Made by a program: the position numbers and the translations under genes
Shown here: piece by piece, positions 43,819 through 53,400 of the stretch
Layout of the letters: every line of letters starts with the position of its first letter
Position numbering within the stretch: the first letter of the stretch is position 1
NCBI GenBank assembly: GCA_942493055.1
Contig: OW818680.1
Location: 1,364,001-1,428,000, forward strand
Direction: 5' to 3'
DNA length: 64,000 nt
Source: CAIZQW01 sp942493055
Lineage (GTDB): Bacteria > Verrucomicrobiota > Kiritimatiellia > RFP12 > UBA1067
Notes under the pieces: generated by a model
What the model saw: only the letters and a program-made list of their open reading frames with translations
Told to the model about the DNA's origin: nothing
Database searches by the model: none

Positions 43819-44348
43819 TAATATAAATCCCCCATGAGAGGCACCCAGATCTCTTCTTTAACAGCAACCGACTCCTTGTTATAGGCAAAATTACGAATAA
43901 ACGAATCCACTTCAACACGGTCTGTCCGCGATTCATGGACACACCCCATCAACGCGACTAAGTTCGGAGACTGGGAAAGCTTGGCCATGGAAAACGGCAG
44001 AACAGACTTTTCAGAGAACCGTTGCCAATCCCCCTCTGCCTGTACAGAGTGGGCAACTACCGAGCCAATAATTGAAGCTGACGCTGGCTGATTTTTCTGT
44101 GCTTCATCATCAGCCGTAAAGCGCGTTTCATCCTTACCGCTCTCCCAGTCAGCGATGGCCTCGGGTGCAACGGCGAGTGAGCTTTGCATAGCTGTCATCC
44201 CGGCTTCCGCCCGAATTTCGCCATGAATGCCGAGCGACGAGAGCGCCAGTCTGCTGACATGTATAAAACCAATGATGAGCAGCAGGAGCACCAGCAGTCC
44301 TGCAGCAAACTCAATCATGGCCTGGCCGTTTTTCGTTGACGCTTTCAT
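43818..44348 (-). CDS. TadE-like pseudopilin 2
   Basis: 176 residues starting with a short basic segment and the pseudopilin-like motif KNGQAMIEFAAGLLVLLLLIIGFIHV, typical of TadE/TadF minor pilins of tight-adherence pili (a G-Q-A-M-I/V-E core before a single helix). The soluble remainder is poorly conserved. It follows the TadG-like gene by 30 nt and is coupled to the next gene by a one-base stop/start overlap. Confidence 0.82.
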   Translation of the reverse strand: MKASTKNGQAMIEFAAGLLVLLLLIIGFIHVSRLALSSLGIHGEIRAEAGMTAMQSSLAVAPEAIADWESGKDETRFTADDEAQKNQPASASIIGSVVAHSVQAEGDWQRFSEKSVLPFSMAKLSQSPNLVALMGCVHESRTDRVEVDSFIRNFAYNKESVAVKEEIWVPLMGDLY

Positions 44349-44378
44349 GATTTATCCTTTGTTGCGTTATTCACGCCT

Positions 44379-45854
44379 CTAGTGTCCTCTGCGTGACCCG
44401 CCCCCACGATGACCTCCGCCACCTCCGGAAGGTATCTTACACTTGTAACTGTTGATCTTCAACCAGTCAATCCCCTCCTGCCGGAACGGTTTAGGTTCCC
44501 ACATCACGAGCGCGCGACAGTAGCTACAATTGCCTGAGGCTGTTGTTCCCACCTCCATATAGGGCTTGAGATGCTTGGTCACATGGATCATCCACTCCAC
44601 ATCCGAAGACGAGTTGTTCGACCCCGAAGCCGTATCTGCCGGAATCAACCTGACGTTCCTGAACGCGGGCAGGACAAACGCAGCTGCAGCATCTGGCTTC
44701 TGCTTCTCCGCATCCGTCTCCAGATAACCAAACGATTTGGCAGCCGCAGTCCAGTTCACAGATGCCTGCTTCGTTCCTGTGCCAGGGGTGATCCGGTCAA
44801 CCACAGCAGAGAGCCGGACAACCACATCAGCGCCTGCATAGTCATACTCCGGACGGATCTCGCCTGCTGCCGGGAAGGGATACTCTCCTTCTGCCTTGAT
44901 CAGATCCCAGCTGTCCCACAGGCCACGCTTGTACATGTACCAGGTTTCCGCAAAATCCATGAGATTCGTGCTATTATAATCCACAGCGCCGTCAGGGACC
45001 AACCCCGCACGCGAGACATCTTCTTCCAGCATACTTGCAGTAAATAGGTGCTTCATCTTGGCTGTGACGGGATGCAGCCCCACGCCATAGATCTCACTGT
45101 TCTCATACGTGCCGGGATTGACATCCGGAAGCGGCGGCCAGTCATGGAAGGAGTTATAGGACTCTAAAAGCCCCCTCTGGTAGAGATAAAACCAGCACCA
45201 GGACCTGCCGAGAACCGCTTCGTAATACTCTTTTGAGAGAAGAATATGCGCACCGCTCGGGATCGAAAAGAATTGTGCATTGTCCGGACCGACAGCAATA
45301 CCATCCGCACAGATGGCCTCTAGCATATCCGCATATTCATCCCAAGCGCCTGGCCAGGGTTCGTTGTAATACTTTTCACCGTCCGCATCGACTGTATACG
45401 CATACTGGGTACGGATCGTGTTCACATGATCCTGCATTAAACCCGTCAGCGCAGGATCCACATAGATATGGTTGTTTTTCGCGGCAACCTGGGACGCATA
45501 AAAACCAGCAAGCGGTCCCGTAAAACAGAGCCGGGCCTGCATATTCGTGATCGCGTCAACAGCGGCTTTGTCGGGAACCGGCACAGCCGCTAAGGCCAAG
45601 ACATGCATCAAGTTCAACTCGCCCACAAGATTCAGCGTTGCAGCCTGCCAGCGTGTGGCAGCAAGCGCAGCCGCGTCACCGGCATTCTGAGCTTGTGTCT
45701 TACGTTGAATCACGCGATGCAAATCAACATTGAACAGCAAGAAAAAGACAAGGACCGTAAAAACCAGCAACAGGAAAAGGACTGCCTGCCCCGAGCGCGA
45801 ACGCCCCAGCGGGAGGATACGGCCCCAACGCGATTTTTGCTGATTGTTTGCCAT
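44379..45854 (-). CDS. TadG-like pilus assembly protein
   Basis: 491 residues. The N-terminus has SRSGQAVLFLLLVFTVLVFFLLF, the membrane helix of TadG/'putative Flp pilus-assembly' proteins, followed by NAGDAAALAATRW, a highly characteristic TadG sequence. The long extracytoplasmic region has no recognisable von Willebrand A domain, so it is a short or divergent member. The tail (GGGGGHRGGGSRRGH) is Gly/His/Arg-rich. It lies 10 nt from the upstream TadE-like gene. Confidence 0.85.
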   Translation of the reverse strand: MANNQQKSRWGRILPLGRSRSGQAVLFLLLVFTVLVFFLLFNVDLHRVIQRKTQAQNAGDAAALAATRWQAATLNLVGELNLMHVLALAAVPVPDKAAVDAITNMQARLCFTGPLAGFYASQVAAKNNHIYVDPALTGLMQDHVNTIRTQYAYTVDADGEKYYNEPWPGAWDEYADMLEAICADGIAVGPDNAQFFSIPSGAHILLSKEYYEAVLGRSWCWFYLYQRGLLESYNSFHDWPPLPDVNPGTYENSEIYGVGLHPVTAKMKHLFTASMLEEDVSRAGLVPDGAVDYNSTNLMDFAETWYMYKRGLWDSWDLIKAEGEYPFPAAGEIRPEYDYAGADVVVRLSAVVDRITPGTGTKQASVNWTAAAKSFGYLETDAEKQKPDAAAAFVLPAFRNVRLIPADTASGSNNSSSDVEWMIHVTKHLKPYMEVGTTASGNCSYCRALVMWEPKPFRQEGIDWLKINSYKCKIPSGGGGGHRGGGSRRGH

Positions 45855-45864
45855 AGTTAGGAAG

Positions 45865-46536
45865 TTACCAATTCATGTTAATCATGTAGAGCGGGTACTG
45901 GCTTTCAATCGAATACGTGCCCCGCATCATGACGCTTTCAGATCCATCGTCCCCGTCCCCCTTTAAGGACCCTTCCATCAGGGACATCATGGAAATCAAG
46001 AGCGGCTGACGTTGCCGCACCGTGACTTCCAGCGCACCCGGCATCGTGCCATCCACATCCAAGGGTTCCTCGAGCGACAGGTCCATCTCTTCCCACAGTT
46101 CGTAGTCCAGAATCTCGCGGGAGGTGGGCGAATTCACGCTCCCCATATATTCCGGCACCCGCGCCCTTTCGAGCTGAGCTTTTGCTGAAACAGGAGAAGC
46201 GCGTAACGCGGCATCCCAGATACTGCCCGGGCTGACCCCTTGCGTGGTCAGCGCCGGCGTGGAGGGCACCCCGAACGGAATCAAACTCTTCCCAGAAACA
46301 GGAATGGCCGCGGCGCGCGCCGCCTTTTCAACCATCCAGTGATTCAAACCAACCGTCCGGGCACGTGCCGCACGCGTGGCGGCATGTGTCAAGGTCATCT
46401 TCGCAGCAAATAGGTTCGCATACTGGAAGAGCGCCAAAAAACAGAGGCACGCGACGATAATGACGAAGACCGATTCGATCATCGCCTGACCGTTCGCCGT
46501 GCCTTTTTTCAGCAAAGCCTCTCTTTTACATGCCAC
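45865..46536 (-). CDS. TadE-like pseudopilin 1
   Basis: A TadE-like protein with NGQAMIESVFVIIVACLCFLALFQYANLF as the pilin-like helix, then FAAKMTLTHAATRAARARTVG. The start is uncertain: I chose GTG at 46536, which overlaps the end of the preceding pilin gene (GTGGCATGTAA) and leaves 223 residues. A TTG at 46515 is the alternative. The open frame continues upstream through the pilin gene, but that part is only a shadow. Confidence 0.75.
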   Translation of the reverse strand: MACKREALLKKGTANGQAMIESVFVIIVACLCFLALFQYANLFAAKMTLTHAATRAARARTVGLNHWMVEKAARAAAIPVSGKSLIPFGVPSTPALTTQGVSPGSIWDAALRASPVSAKAQLERARVPEYMGSVNSPTSREILDYELWEEMDLSLEEPLDVDGTMPGALEVTVRQRQPLLISMMSLMEGSLKGDGDDGSESVMMRGTYSIESQYPLYMINMNW

Positions 46537-46762
46537 TGCCGTCGGCTTTGAGATTGCGTACGCTGTCTGCATTGATCTTATCAACCTCCGCCTGAGCCTC
46601 ACTGCCCACATCAGAATCCAGAGCTGACGTTGCGCCGGAAACCTTTGTCCCAACAGCCTTGCTGAACTTGCTGAAGAGCACAATCAGCGTGATGGCAATC
46701 AGCACGACAATAATGATATATTCGACCATGGTTTGGCCACTGCGACGAGAACGAGCTTTCAT
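46526..46762 (-). CDS. Flp-type pilin 2
   Basis: 78-residue pilin: a basic leader (MKARSRRSGQ), then TMVEYIIIVVLIAITLIVLFSKF, with the conserved Glu five residues before the hydrophobic helix as in Flp/type IVb pilins. Processing would be by a prepilin peptidase not found here. GGGGGTG lies upstream of the ATG. The C-terminal ~35 residues are acidic and soluble. Confidence 0.85.
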   Translation of the reverse strand: MKARSRRSGQTMVEYIIIVVLIAITLIVLFSKFSKAVGTKVSGATSALDSDVGSEAQAEVDKINADSVRNLKADGSGM

Positions 46763-46804
46763 TAATTTCACCCCCATTTTTCCTGAATGCATCTGCATCC
46801 TTTT

Positions 46805-46978
46805 TTACGGATAGTCCGAACCAACCAGATCTAACGTCCGATTGGCCTGTTGACGGACCGTATAAAGACTCAACGACAAAACAGAGATCACAAGAAGCAT
46901 GGCAATGAACACTATAATGTATTCGACCATAGCCTGCCCGGAACACCGTTTCTTTGCACTCTTTAAACGATTCATCAT
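46805..46978 (-). CDS. Flp-type pilin 1
   Basis: 57-residue pilin: MMNRLKSAKKRCSGQAMVEYIIVFIAMLLVISVLSL, the same QxMVEYI core as pilin 2. It is the first gene of the cluster. A strong promoter ends 6 nt before the double ATG and there is no Shine-Dalgarno sequence. The frame extends upstream beyond the promoter, which makes the longer version unlikely. Confidence 0.82.
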   Translation of the reverse strand: MMNRLKSAKKRCSGQAMVEYIIVFIAMLLVISVLSLSLYTVRQQANRTLDLVGSDYP

Positions 46979-46984
46979 GGTTAT

Positions 46985-47013
46985 AGTATACGCACTCCTA
47001 AATGAGAAGGCAA
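46985..47013 (-). promoter_or_regulatory. Promoter of the Tad/Flp cluster, predicted leaderless
   Basis: Minus-strand TTGCCT (47008-47013), 17-nt spacer, TATACT (46985-46990). Only 6 nt separate the -10 box from the double ATG at 46978. Confidence 0.75.
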
Positions 47014-47167
47014 TGCCGGATTTGATAAATATGTCAGCTATTCTGCTTTTTAGCATTGACGCCACCCGCCTTTTTTTTGTAAATTACACGCGCTTTCCTG
47101 CGGTGTGTCTAAGGATTCACTCCCCGCTGCGGGTTCAATCGGGCTCCTTTCCGGTGTCCTGTTTCGC

Positions 47168-47196
47168 TTGACTTTAGGCGGATGAACCCTTATATT
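47168..47196 (+). promoter_or_regulatory. Promoter of rpsO
   Basis: TTGACT (47168-47173), 17-nt spacer, TATATT (47191-47196). The predicted leader is about 54 nt and contains a hairpin over the Shine-Dalgarno region. Confidence 0.75.
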
Positions 47197-47230
47197 ACAC
47201 GCCGGAAAGTTCAAAGACAAAAAAGAAAAG

Positions 47231-47248
47231 TGCGGAACAAGGACCGCA
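47231..47248 (+). promoter_or_regulatory. Small hairpin over the rpsO ribosome-binding site
   Basis: TGCGG (47231-47235) pairs with CCGCA (47244-47248), with AAGGA in the loop, 13 nt before the ATG. S15 represses its own translation through leader structures in several bacteria. Whether this one does so is inferred only. Confidence 0.4.
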
Positions 47249-47256
47249 AAGTAATT

Positions 47257-47520
47257 ATGAGCCAGATTGATAAAACAGCAATTCGTAAGCAGTTCCAACG
47301 TCACGAACGTGACACCGGTTCAAGCGAAGTCCAGATCGCCTCGCTCACAAAAGAGATCGAATATCTGACTGAGCACATGAAGATCAACAAGAAGGATCAT
47401 AGCTCACGTTATGGCTTGATCCGTAAGGTGAACACCCGTCGTAGCTTGCTGGATTACCTCAAGCGCACGGATGAACCTGTCTATCAGAAGGTTGTTAAGG
47501 ATCTCGGCCTCCGCCGTTAA
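47257..47520 (+). CDS. rpsO: 30S ribosomal protein S15
   Basis: Primary 16S rRNA-binding protein of the 30S platform. The 87 residues from the ATG at 47257 match the family exactly (FQRHERDTGSSEVQIASLT; HMKINKKDHSSRYGLIRKVNTRRSLLDYL). An earlier in-frame ATG (47182) lies between -35 and -10 of the promoter and is not used. It is followed by pnp, the classical rpsO-pnp order. Confidence 0.97.
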   Translation: MSQIDKTAIRKQFQRHERDTGSSEVQIASLTKEIEYLTEHMKINKKDHSSRYGLIRKVNTRRSLLDYLKRTDEPVYQKVVKDLGLRR

Positions 47521-47534
47521 TTGCGGCTGGCGAC

Positions 47535-47578
47535 CATTTCGTGCACTTCGTCTGTTTCAGGATAAGTTGCACGAAATG
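47535..47578 (+). other. Inverted repeat in the rpsO-pnp gap
   Basis: CATTTCGTGCACTT (47535-47548) and AAGTTGCACGAAATG (47564-47578) pair with one bulge. In enterobacteria a hairpin at this place is cut by RNase III and controls pnp. The position is the same here. No T-run follows, so it is not a terminator. Confidence 0.55.
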
Positions 47579-47685
47579 CCTTAACTGTTTATCTTTTCTC
47601 GCGGACTCTATTTTTACCCCACAGGGTAAGCCATCTTTCCTGGCCTCATGCTTTCCGGTCCTTTTTCCGCTTGAAAGGTAACACA

Positions 47686-49803
47686 ATGAAAGATACAACA
47701 TCGGTCTCCATCAACGTTGGTGGAGCAATTATGACTATTGAGACCGGACTCCTCGCCCGCCAAGCCGGGGGAGCGACTGTCGTCCGCCTGGGCGACACCA
47801 TGGTCTTTTCTGCTGTCACTAACACGGATAAACCGCGCGAAGGCATCGATTTCTTCCCGCTTCAGGTCGAATACCGTGAAAAGTATTATGCCGCAGGCCG
47901 TTTCCCTGGCGGCTACTTCAAGCGTGAACAGCGCCCGTCCGAAAAGGAAATCCTCTGCGCCCGTATCACAGACCGCCCGATCCGCCCGCTCTTCCCGCAG
48001 GGCTACCGGAATGACGTCCAGATCAACAACACCGTCTTCTCCGCTGACGGCGTGAACGAGACGGACACCCTCGCCGTGAACGCTTCTTCTGCCGCCCTGC
48101 ACCTCTCCGAGGTCCCCTTCATGGGCCCGATCGGTTGCGTGCGCGTCGGCCGCATCAAAGGTGAGTTCATCATCAACCCGACCCACGAGCAGCGCAGAGA
48201 GAGCGACCTGGATCTGATCTATGCCGGCACACGCGACCGCTTCCTCATGATGGAAGGCGGCGCCGCGGAAATCTCGGAAGAGGATTTTCTGGCAGCCATG
48301 AAGCGCGGCCATGAAGAGGTCGTCAAAATCATCGACGCTCAGATCGAACTCCGCAAGATGCTCGGCAAGCCGGACAAGGTCATTGTCGAGGTCGCCCCGG
48401 ATGCCGACAAGATGGCATTCCTCTATGAGAACGGCGGGGCAGCGCTCCGTAAGGCGCTTCTCATCGCCGGCAAAATGGAACGCGAAGCCGCTGTCAGGGC
48501 CATCAAGGAAGAGTTGAAGGCAAAGGCCATGCAAAAGTGGCCGGAAGAGGTCACAGATATTTCCTTCGTCCAGTTTTTTGACACGATGGAGATCGACCTC
48601 GTCCGCAAGAACATCCTCGAGGATGGCAAGCGTATCGATGGACGTGCAACCGATGAGATCCGTAAGCTTTATGCGCAAATCGGCGTCCTGCCGCGCACGC
48701 ACGGCTCCGCGATCTTTGAACGCGGCGAAACCTCGGCCTTGGGCTCGGTGACCCTCGGCACGACCAAGGATGCTCAGGAACTCGACGCCATCACCGGCGG
48801 CGAAAAGAGCAAGCCCTTCATCCTCCACTACAACTTCCCCCCCTATTGCACCGGTGAAGTCGGCAGGCTCGGCGGACTCGGACGTCGCGAAATCGGACAC
48901 GGCGCACTCGCCGAACGGTCACTCGCACAGATCATCCCGGATAACTACCCCTACTCGATCCGCGTCGTATCGGACGTCATGGGCTCCAATGGCTCGTCTT
49001 CCATGGCCTCCATCTGCGTCGGCGCCTTGGCGCTGATGGATGCAGGCGTGCCGATCAAGGCTCCTGTGGCTGGCGTTTCTGTCGGCCTCTTCGCAAATGC
49101 GGATGAATCACAGAAGATCCTCATCTCGGATATCCTGGGTTCGGAAGATCACTGCGGTGACATGGATTTCAAGGTCGCAGGCACACGCAAGGGCATCACG
49201 GGCTTCCAAGTGGACCTCAAGATCCGCGGCCTGACCTGGGACTTGGTCGAATCCGCCCTCAAGCGCGCCAAGGAAGGACGCCTGCATATCCTCGATTTCA
49301 TGCAGAGCGTTATGCCGGAATCCCGTCCTGAGCTTTCACAGTATGCGCCGCGCATCACGACTATCAACATCCCTGTTGACAAGATCGGCGCGCTCATCGG
49401 TCCTGGCGGCTCGAACATCCGCCGCATCTGTGAAGTGTCCGGTGCGCAGATCGACATCAACGACGATGGCGTGGTCAGCATCTATGCCTCCAACGGCGAA
49501 TCGCTGGCCATCGCTCAGCGTGAAGTCGCCTCCGTCTCCGCAGAAGCGGAAGAGGGCAAGATCTACGAAGGTACCGTGACCGGCATCAAGGAATTCGGCG
49601 CCTTCGTCGAAATCCTTCCGGGCATGGACGGGCTCTGCCACATCAGCGAACTCGCTGATCGCCGCATTGCCATTGTCGAGGATGTCTGCAAGGTTGGCGA
49701 CAAGATGTGGGTCAAGTGCATCGCGGTCGATGATCGCGGTCGCATCAAGCTCAGCCGTCGCGAAGCTATGCGCGATCTCGACACCCAGAAGCAGAAGGCG
49801 TAA
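47686..49803 (+). CDS. pnp: Polyribonucleotide nucleotidyltransferase (PNPase)
   Basis: Phosphorolytic 3'-5' exoribonuclease of mRNA decay. 705 residues: RNase PH-like domain 1 (from IETGLLARQAGG), an all-helical linker, RNase PH domain 2 with GQKILISDILGSEDHCGDMDFKVAG-type phosphate site (near 495), then KH (IGALIGPGGSNIRRI) and S1 (GTVTGIKEFGAFVEILPGMDGL) domains. The ATG at 47686 has GAAAGG upstream. An in-frame ATG 15 nt earlier is possible. A perfect terminator follows. Confidence 0.97.
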   Translation: MKDTTSVSINVGGAIMTIETGLLARQAGGATVVRLGDTMVFSAVTNTDKPREGIDFFPLQVEYREKYYAAGRFPGGYFKREQRPSEKEILCARITDRPIRPLFPQGYRNDVQINNTVFSADGVNETDTLAVNASSAALHLSEVPFMGPIGCVRVGRIKGEFIINPTHEQRRESDLDLIYAGTRDRFLMMEGGAAEISEEDFLAAMKRGHEEVVKIIDAQIELRKMLGKPDKVIVEVAPDADKMAFLYENGGAALRKALLIAGKMEREAAVRAIKEELKAKAMQKWPEEVTDISFVQFFDTMEIDLVRKNILEDGKRIDGRATDEIRKLYAQIGVLPRTHGSAIFERGETSALGSVTLGTTKDAQELDAITGGEKSKPFILHYNFPPYCTGEVGRLGGLGRREIGHGALAERSLAQIIPDNYPYSIRVVSDVMGSNGSSSMASICVGALALMDAGVPIKAPVAGVSVGLFANADESQKILISDILGSEDHCGDMDFKVAGTRKGITGFQVDLKIRGLTWDLVESALKRAKEGRLHILDFMQSVMPESRPELSQYAPRITTINIPVDKIGALIGPGGSNIRRICEVSGAQIDINDDGVVSIYASNGESLAIAQREVASVSAEAEEGKIYEGTVTGIKEFGAFVEILPGMDGLCHISELADRRIAIVEDVCKVGDKMWVKCIAVDDRGRIKLSRREAMRDLDTQKQKA

Positions 49804-49815
49804 TATACCTAGAAC

Positions 49816-49851
49816 ACGCTGGGCATGTCTCACATGCCCAGCGTTTTTTTT
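49816..49851 (+). terminator. Terminator after pnp
   Basis: A perfect 12-13-bp stem ACGCTGGGCATG / CATGCCCAGCGT with a small loop, followed by eight T. Confidence 0.93.
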
Positions 49852-49931
49852 GCCGATCATCTGTAGCGTGTTATCCAGTTTTGCGGGGTATGTTTACATG
49901 CCCTTGCGAGCCAGAAAGCGAGCAAGCCTAA

Positions 49932-50429
49932 ATGCGTATAATCGGTATAGACACCTCGCTCCGTTCTACAGGCATCGGCATCATCGATGCCGTCGGCTCA
50001 CGCATGGTCCCCGTGTGGTATGGCACCATCAAAAATCCAGCCGCACGCCCGCTCTCCGCGTGTCTCGCCTTTCTACAGGACGAACTCGCCAAACTTATCG
50101 TTGAATATCATCCCGACGCCGCTGCTATCGAAGGCGTCTTCTTTGCCAAGAATGTCAAGACCATGATGATCCTCACCCACGCGCGTGGCGTGATGATCGC
50201 CCAGTGCGCACGCATGTGCATCCCGGTTTTTGAATATGAACCCCGCCGCGTCAAGATGGCCACCGCCGGCTGGGGCGCCGCTGAGAAAGCGCAAGTCCAA
50301 AAAATGGTCAAGACCCTTCTCAGCCTTCCCGAAGAACCCCAGAACGATGCCGCCGACGGCCTCGCACTCGCTATCACCCATCTCCATAATCAGACGCGCA
50401 TCGCAGCGCAGGCGCAAGCGCCGATCTGA
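49932..50429 (+). CDS. ruvC: Crossover junction endodeoxyribonuclease RuvC
   Basis: Resolves Holliday junctions with RuvAB. The four acidic catalytic residues are at Asp7, Glu67, Asp139 and Asp142 (IGIDTS; AIEGVF; NDAADGLALA), matching the E. coli spacing. Length of 165 is typical. No Shine-Dalgarno sequence is evident. ruvA and ruvB are not adjacent. It is 25 nt upstream of the GH2 gene, so the two may share a transcript despite unrelated roles. Confidence 0.96.
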   Translation: MRIIGIDTSLRSTGIGIIDAVGSRMVPVWYGTIKNPAARPLSACLAFLQDELAKLIVEYHPDAAAIEGVFFAKNVKTMMILTHARGVMIAQCARMCIPVFEYEPRRVKMATAGWGAAEKAQVQKMVKTLLSLPEEPQNDAADGLALAITHLHNQTRIAAQAQAPI

Positions 50430-50454
50430 TGGGAATGTGAGGCAGGAAATCACT

Positions 50455-53400
50455 ATGAACTTAAATACATGGCCTGTTGTCGTTTTCACCGCTGCCTTCA
50501 TCTGCGTCGCAAGCGCGGCACCCTGGGAAGATGCGACTGTCTTTGAAATCAACCGCCTTCCCATGCGCTCCCAATCCCTGCCCGGCGAAGTCGTCAATCT
50601 CGGCGGCGAATGGGACTTTGAATTCTATGCCTCCCCCGCTGACAACAGCCCCTCGAAGCGAGGAAAAATCAGCGTGCCGGGTTGCTGGGAACTCCAGGGG
50701 TACGGCCGGCCGCTCTATGTCAATTCGCGCTACCCCTTCAAGGTTGATCCGCCACGCGTCATGGGGGAACCCGCAAAGGATTTCACCACCTACCTGGAAC
50801 GCAATCCAACCGGAATTTATCGCCGTTCATTCACACTCGATGCGCAAGCCCTGAAGCAACGTGTCATCATCACCTTCAAAGGCGTCTCCTCTGCCTATTT
50901 CGTTCGCGTGAACGGACAGGAGATCGGATACGCCGAAGATTCGCGCCTGCCTTCCGAATTTGATATCACGGCGGCGGTGAAGGCAGGAGAGAACCGGCTG
51001 GAGGTGAAGGTCTATAAATACAGCGATGGCTCGTATTTGGAGGATGATGATTTCTGGAGACTCTCCGGCCTATTCCGGGATGTCTCGCTCTGCTTCCTCC
51101 CCTCGCCTGCACTCTGGGATCTCCAGCATGGGATTGTCCTGCATAAAGATTTGAAAACCGCGGATATCACGCCAGCCGTGACCCTGTATGCGCCCGAGGG
51201 CATCAAGGAACTACGTCCGGAACAGCTCTCTGTAACCCTGCACGATGCAGCCGGCAAAGAGGTCTGCGCTACCCAAGGCAAAACCGTGTCCGGTACAGGC
51301 CGCTTCGTAATTGTCACCTGCGCTCCTGTGCAGATCACAAATCCGCATCTGTGGTGCAGCGAAGATCCTTATCTGTACACCCTGCACGCCCGGTTGAACA
51401 ATGAAGATACACGTCGCATCAGTGTCGGCTTCCGGAGGGGCGCCTTTGATGGACTTGACTTTACTATCAATGGACGGAAAATCAAAATCAGAGGCGTCAA
51501 CCGCCACGAGATGTCTCCTGACCGAGGGTATACGCAGACCGAGGAACTTATCGAGAAAGATTTGAACTTGATCAAGGCCGCGAACTTCAATTTCATCCGC
51601 ACAGCGCACTATCCGAATGATGAGCGCTTCTATGCGTTGTGCAACAACCTCGGACTCTATGTGATGGATGAGGCGAATATTGAGAGCCATGGCCTGAGCT
51701 ATCACAAGCGCGTGCTCCCGGGCGATCTACCGGAATGGGTGGATGCAACGCTCGCGCGCGGCGAACGGATGGTGCTTCACAGCCGCAACAATCCCTGCGT
51801 GTTGATGTGGTCCTTGGGCAATGAAGCCGGCTATGGAACCACATTCCTGAAACTGCGCGAGAAAATGCGCGCAGCCGATCCCGAGAAGCGCCCCATTCAA
51901 TATGCGGACATGAACATTGCCGGGGACATGGACAGCCAGACCTATCCAACACCCGACTGGCTGAAAGAACATTTACAGGGGAAAGCCCAGCGCAAGGGCG
52001 AGCGCAACGAGATCTCGCGCAAGGAGCAACACGGAGACTATCCTAGCAACAAACCCTTTCTCATGAACGAGTATTCGCATGCCATGGGCAACAGCCTGGG
52101 CAACTTCAAGGAGTACTGGGATTTGATCGACGCCAACCCCATGCTCATCGGCGGCTTCATCTGGGACTGGGTGGATCAAGGCCTTTGGAAAACGCTTCCG
52201 GATGGCCAGCGCATGCTCGCCTACGGAGGCGACTTCGGCGACTCCCCTACTGATTTAAACTTCTGCATCAACGGACTCGTCTCGCCCCAGCGCGAACCGC
52301 ATCCGCACTACTATGAGGCCCAAAAGATACAACAGCCCATCAAGATCGAACAGGTCCAAGGAAAAGCGTTTGGCACGTTGCGCATCACCAACCGCCATGA
52401 GATCATCAACGCCAATACCTACCGCGTCTTTTGGATGGTTGAAGGAAGCGGCATGGAGTTTGAACGCGGAGAATACGTTGTCGATATTGAACCCGGCACC
52501 AGCAAGGAAGTTACGCTTCCCGTCAAAAAAGAAGGTCCCTTGCTCATGATCCAATTCCGCAAGGGCGATTCCATCATGGCCTGGGAGCAGATCGCGAACC
52601 CTGACCCGGCAATAGCAAAGAAGATCGCACCCATGCCTGCAAAGGCTCTTAAGAAAATTGAGCCGCAATTTGATCCGAAAACAGGCTATCTGATTTCGCT
52701 CAAATCCGATGGCAGCGAATTGCTTCAAGCTCCGCTCATACCTAACTTCTGGCGCGCGCCGACCGACAATGATATCGGTGCCAAAAATCACACGAAGGCC
52801 GCCCTCTGGAAGGATGTCATGGCAAAAGCCAAACTCGTTGTGTTTGAAAAGAAGGAGAATAATGTTCATGCGGAATACGCACTGCCACAAGAGACGAAAC
52901 TAGTCATTGACTATCGCTGCGAAGCAACTGCGATCACGGTGACATCAAAGCTGATTTTCGCAGACAAGAACACGCTGCCGCACGTGCCAAAGATTGGATA
53001 TCAAGTGGTTCTTGCTGGCAACTATGACCGCATTCAGTATTACGGCAAGGGCCCTCATGAAAATTACTGGGACAGACAAGAGAGCGCCGCGATTTCAACC
53101 TTTGCCCTGCGCACGCTTCAAACCGAGAACTATGTCCGTCCGCAGGAAAACGGCAACCGGTGCGGCATCCACTGGATGGCCTTCAGCCAGCAAAAGCTTA
53201 GCGTTTCTATTCAGGCTGAAAAACAGCCGCTCATGATGTCCGCCTGGCATTACTTGCAACAGGATCTTGAGAAGGCGAAGCACGCGATCGAACTGAAGTC
53301 GAGAGACGATCTGCTGACCGTCAATATTGATCATCTTCAGATGGGCGTTGGCGGCGACAATAGCTGGGGACTTCCTGTCCACCCCGAATACACCATCCCA

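Noticed and set aside
47614..48900. 428-codon open frame opposite pnp on the minus strand
   Set aside because: Antisense shadow of a highly conserved gene. Its composition is what the complement of PNPase codons gives, and it has no family features or ribosome site.
50230..50454. N-terminal extension of the GH2 gene from 50230
   Set aside because: The extension is an out-of-frame reading of ruvC. The ATG at 50455 has a ribosome site and begins the signal peptide.
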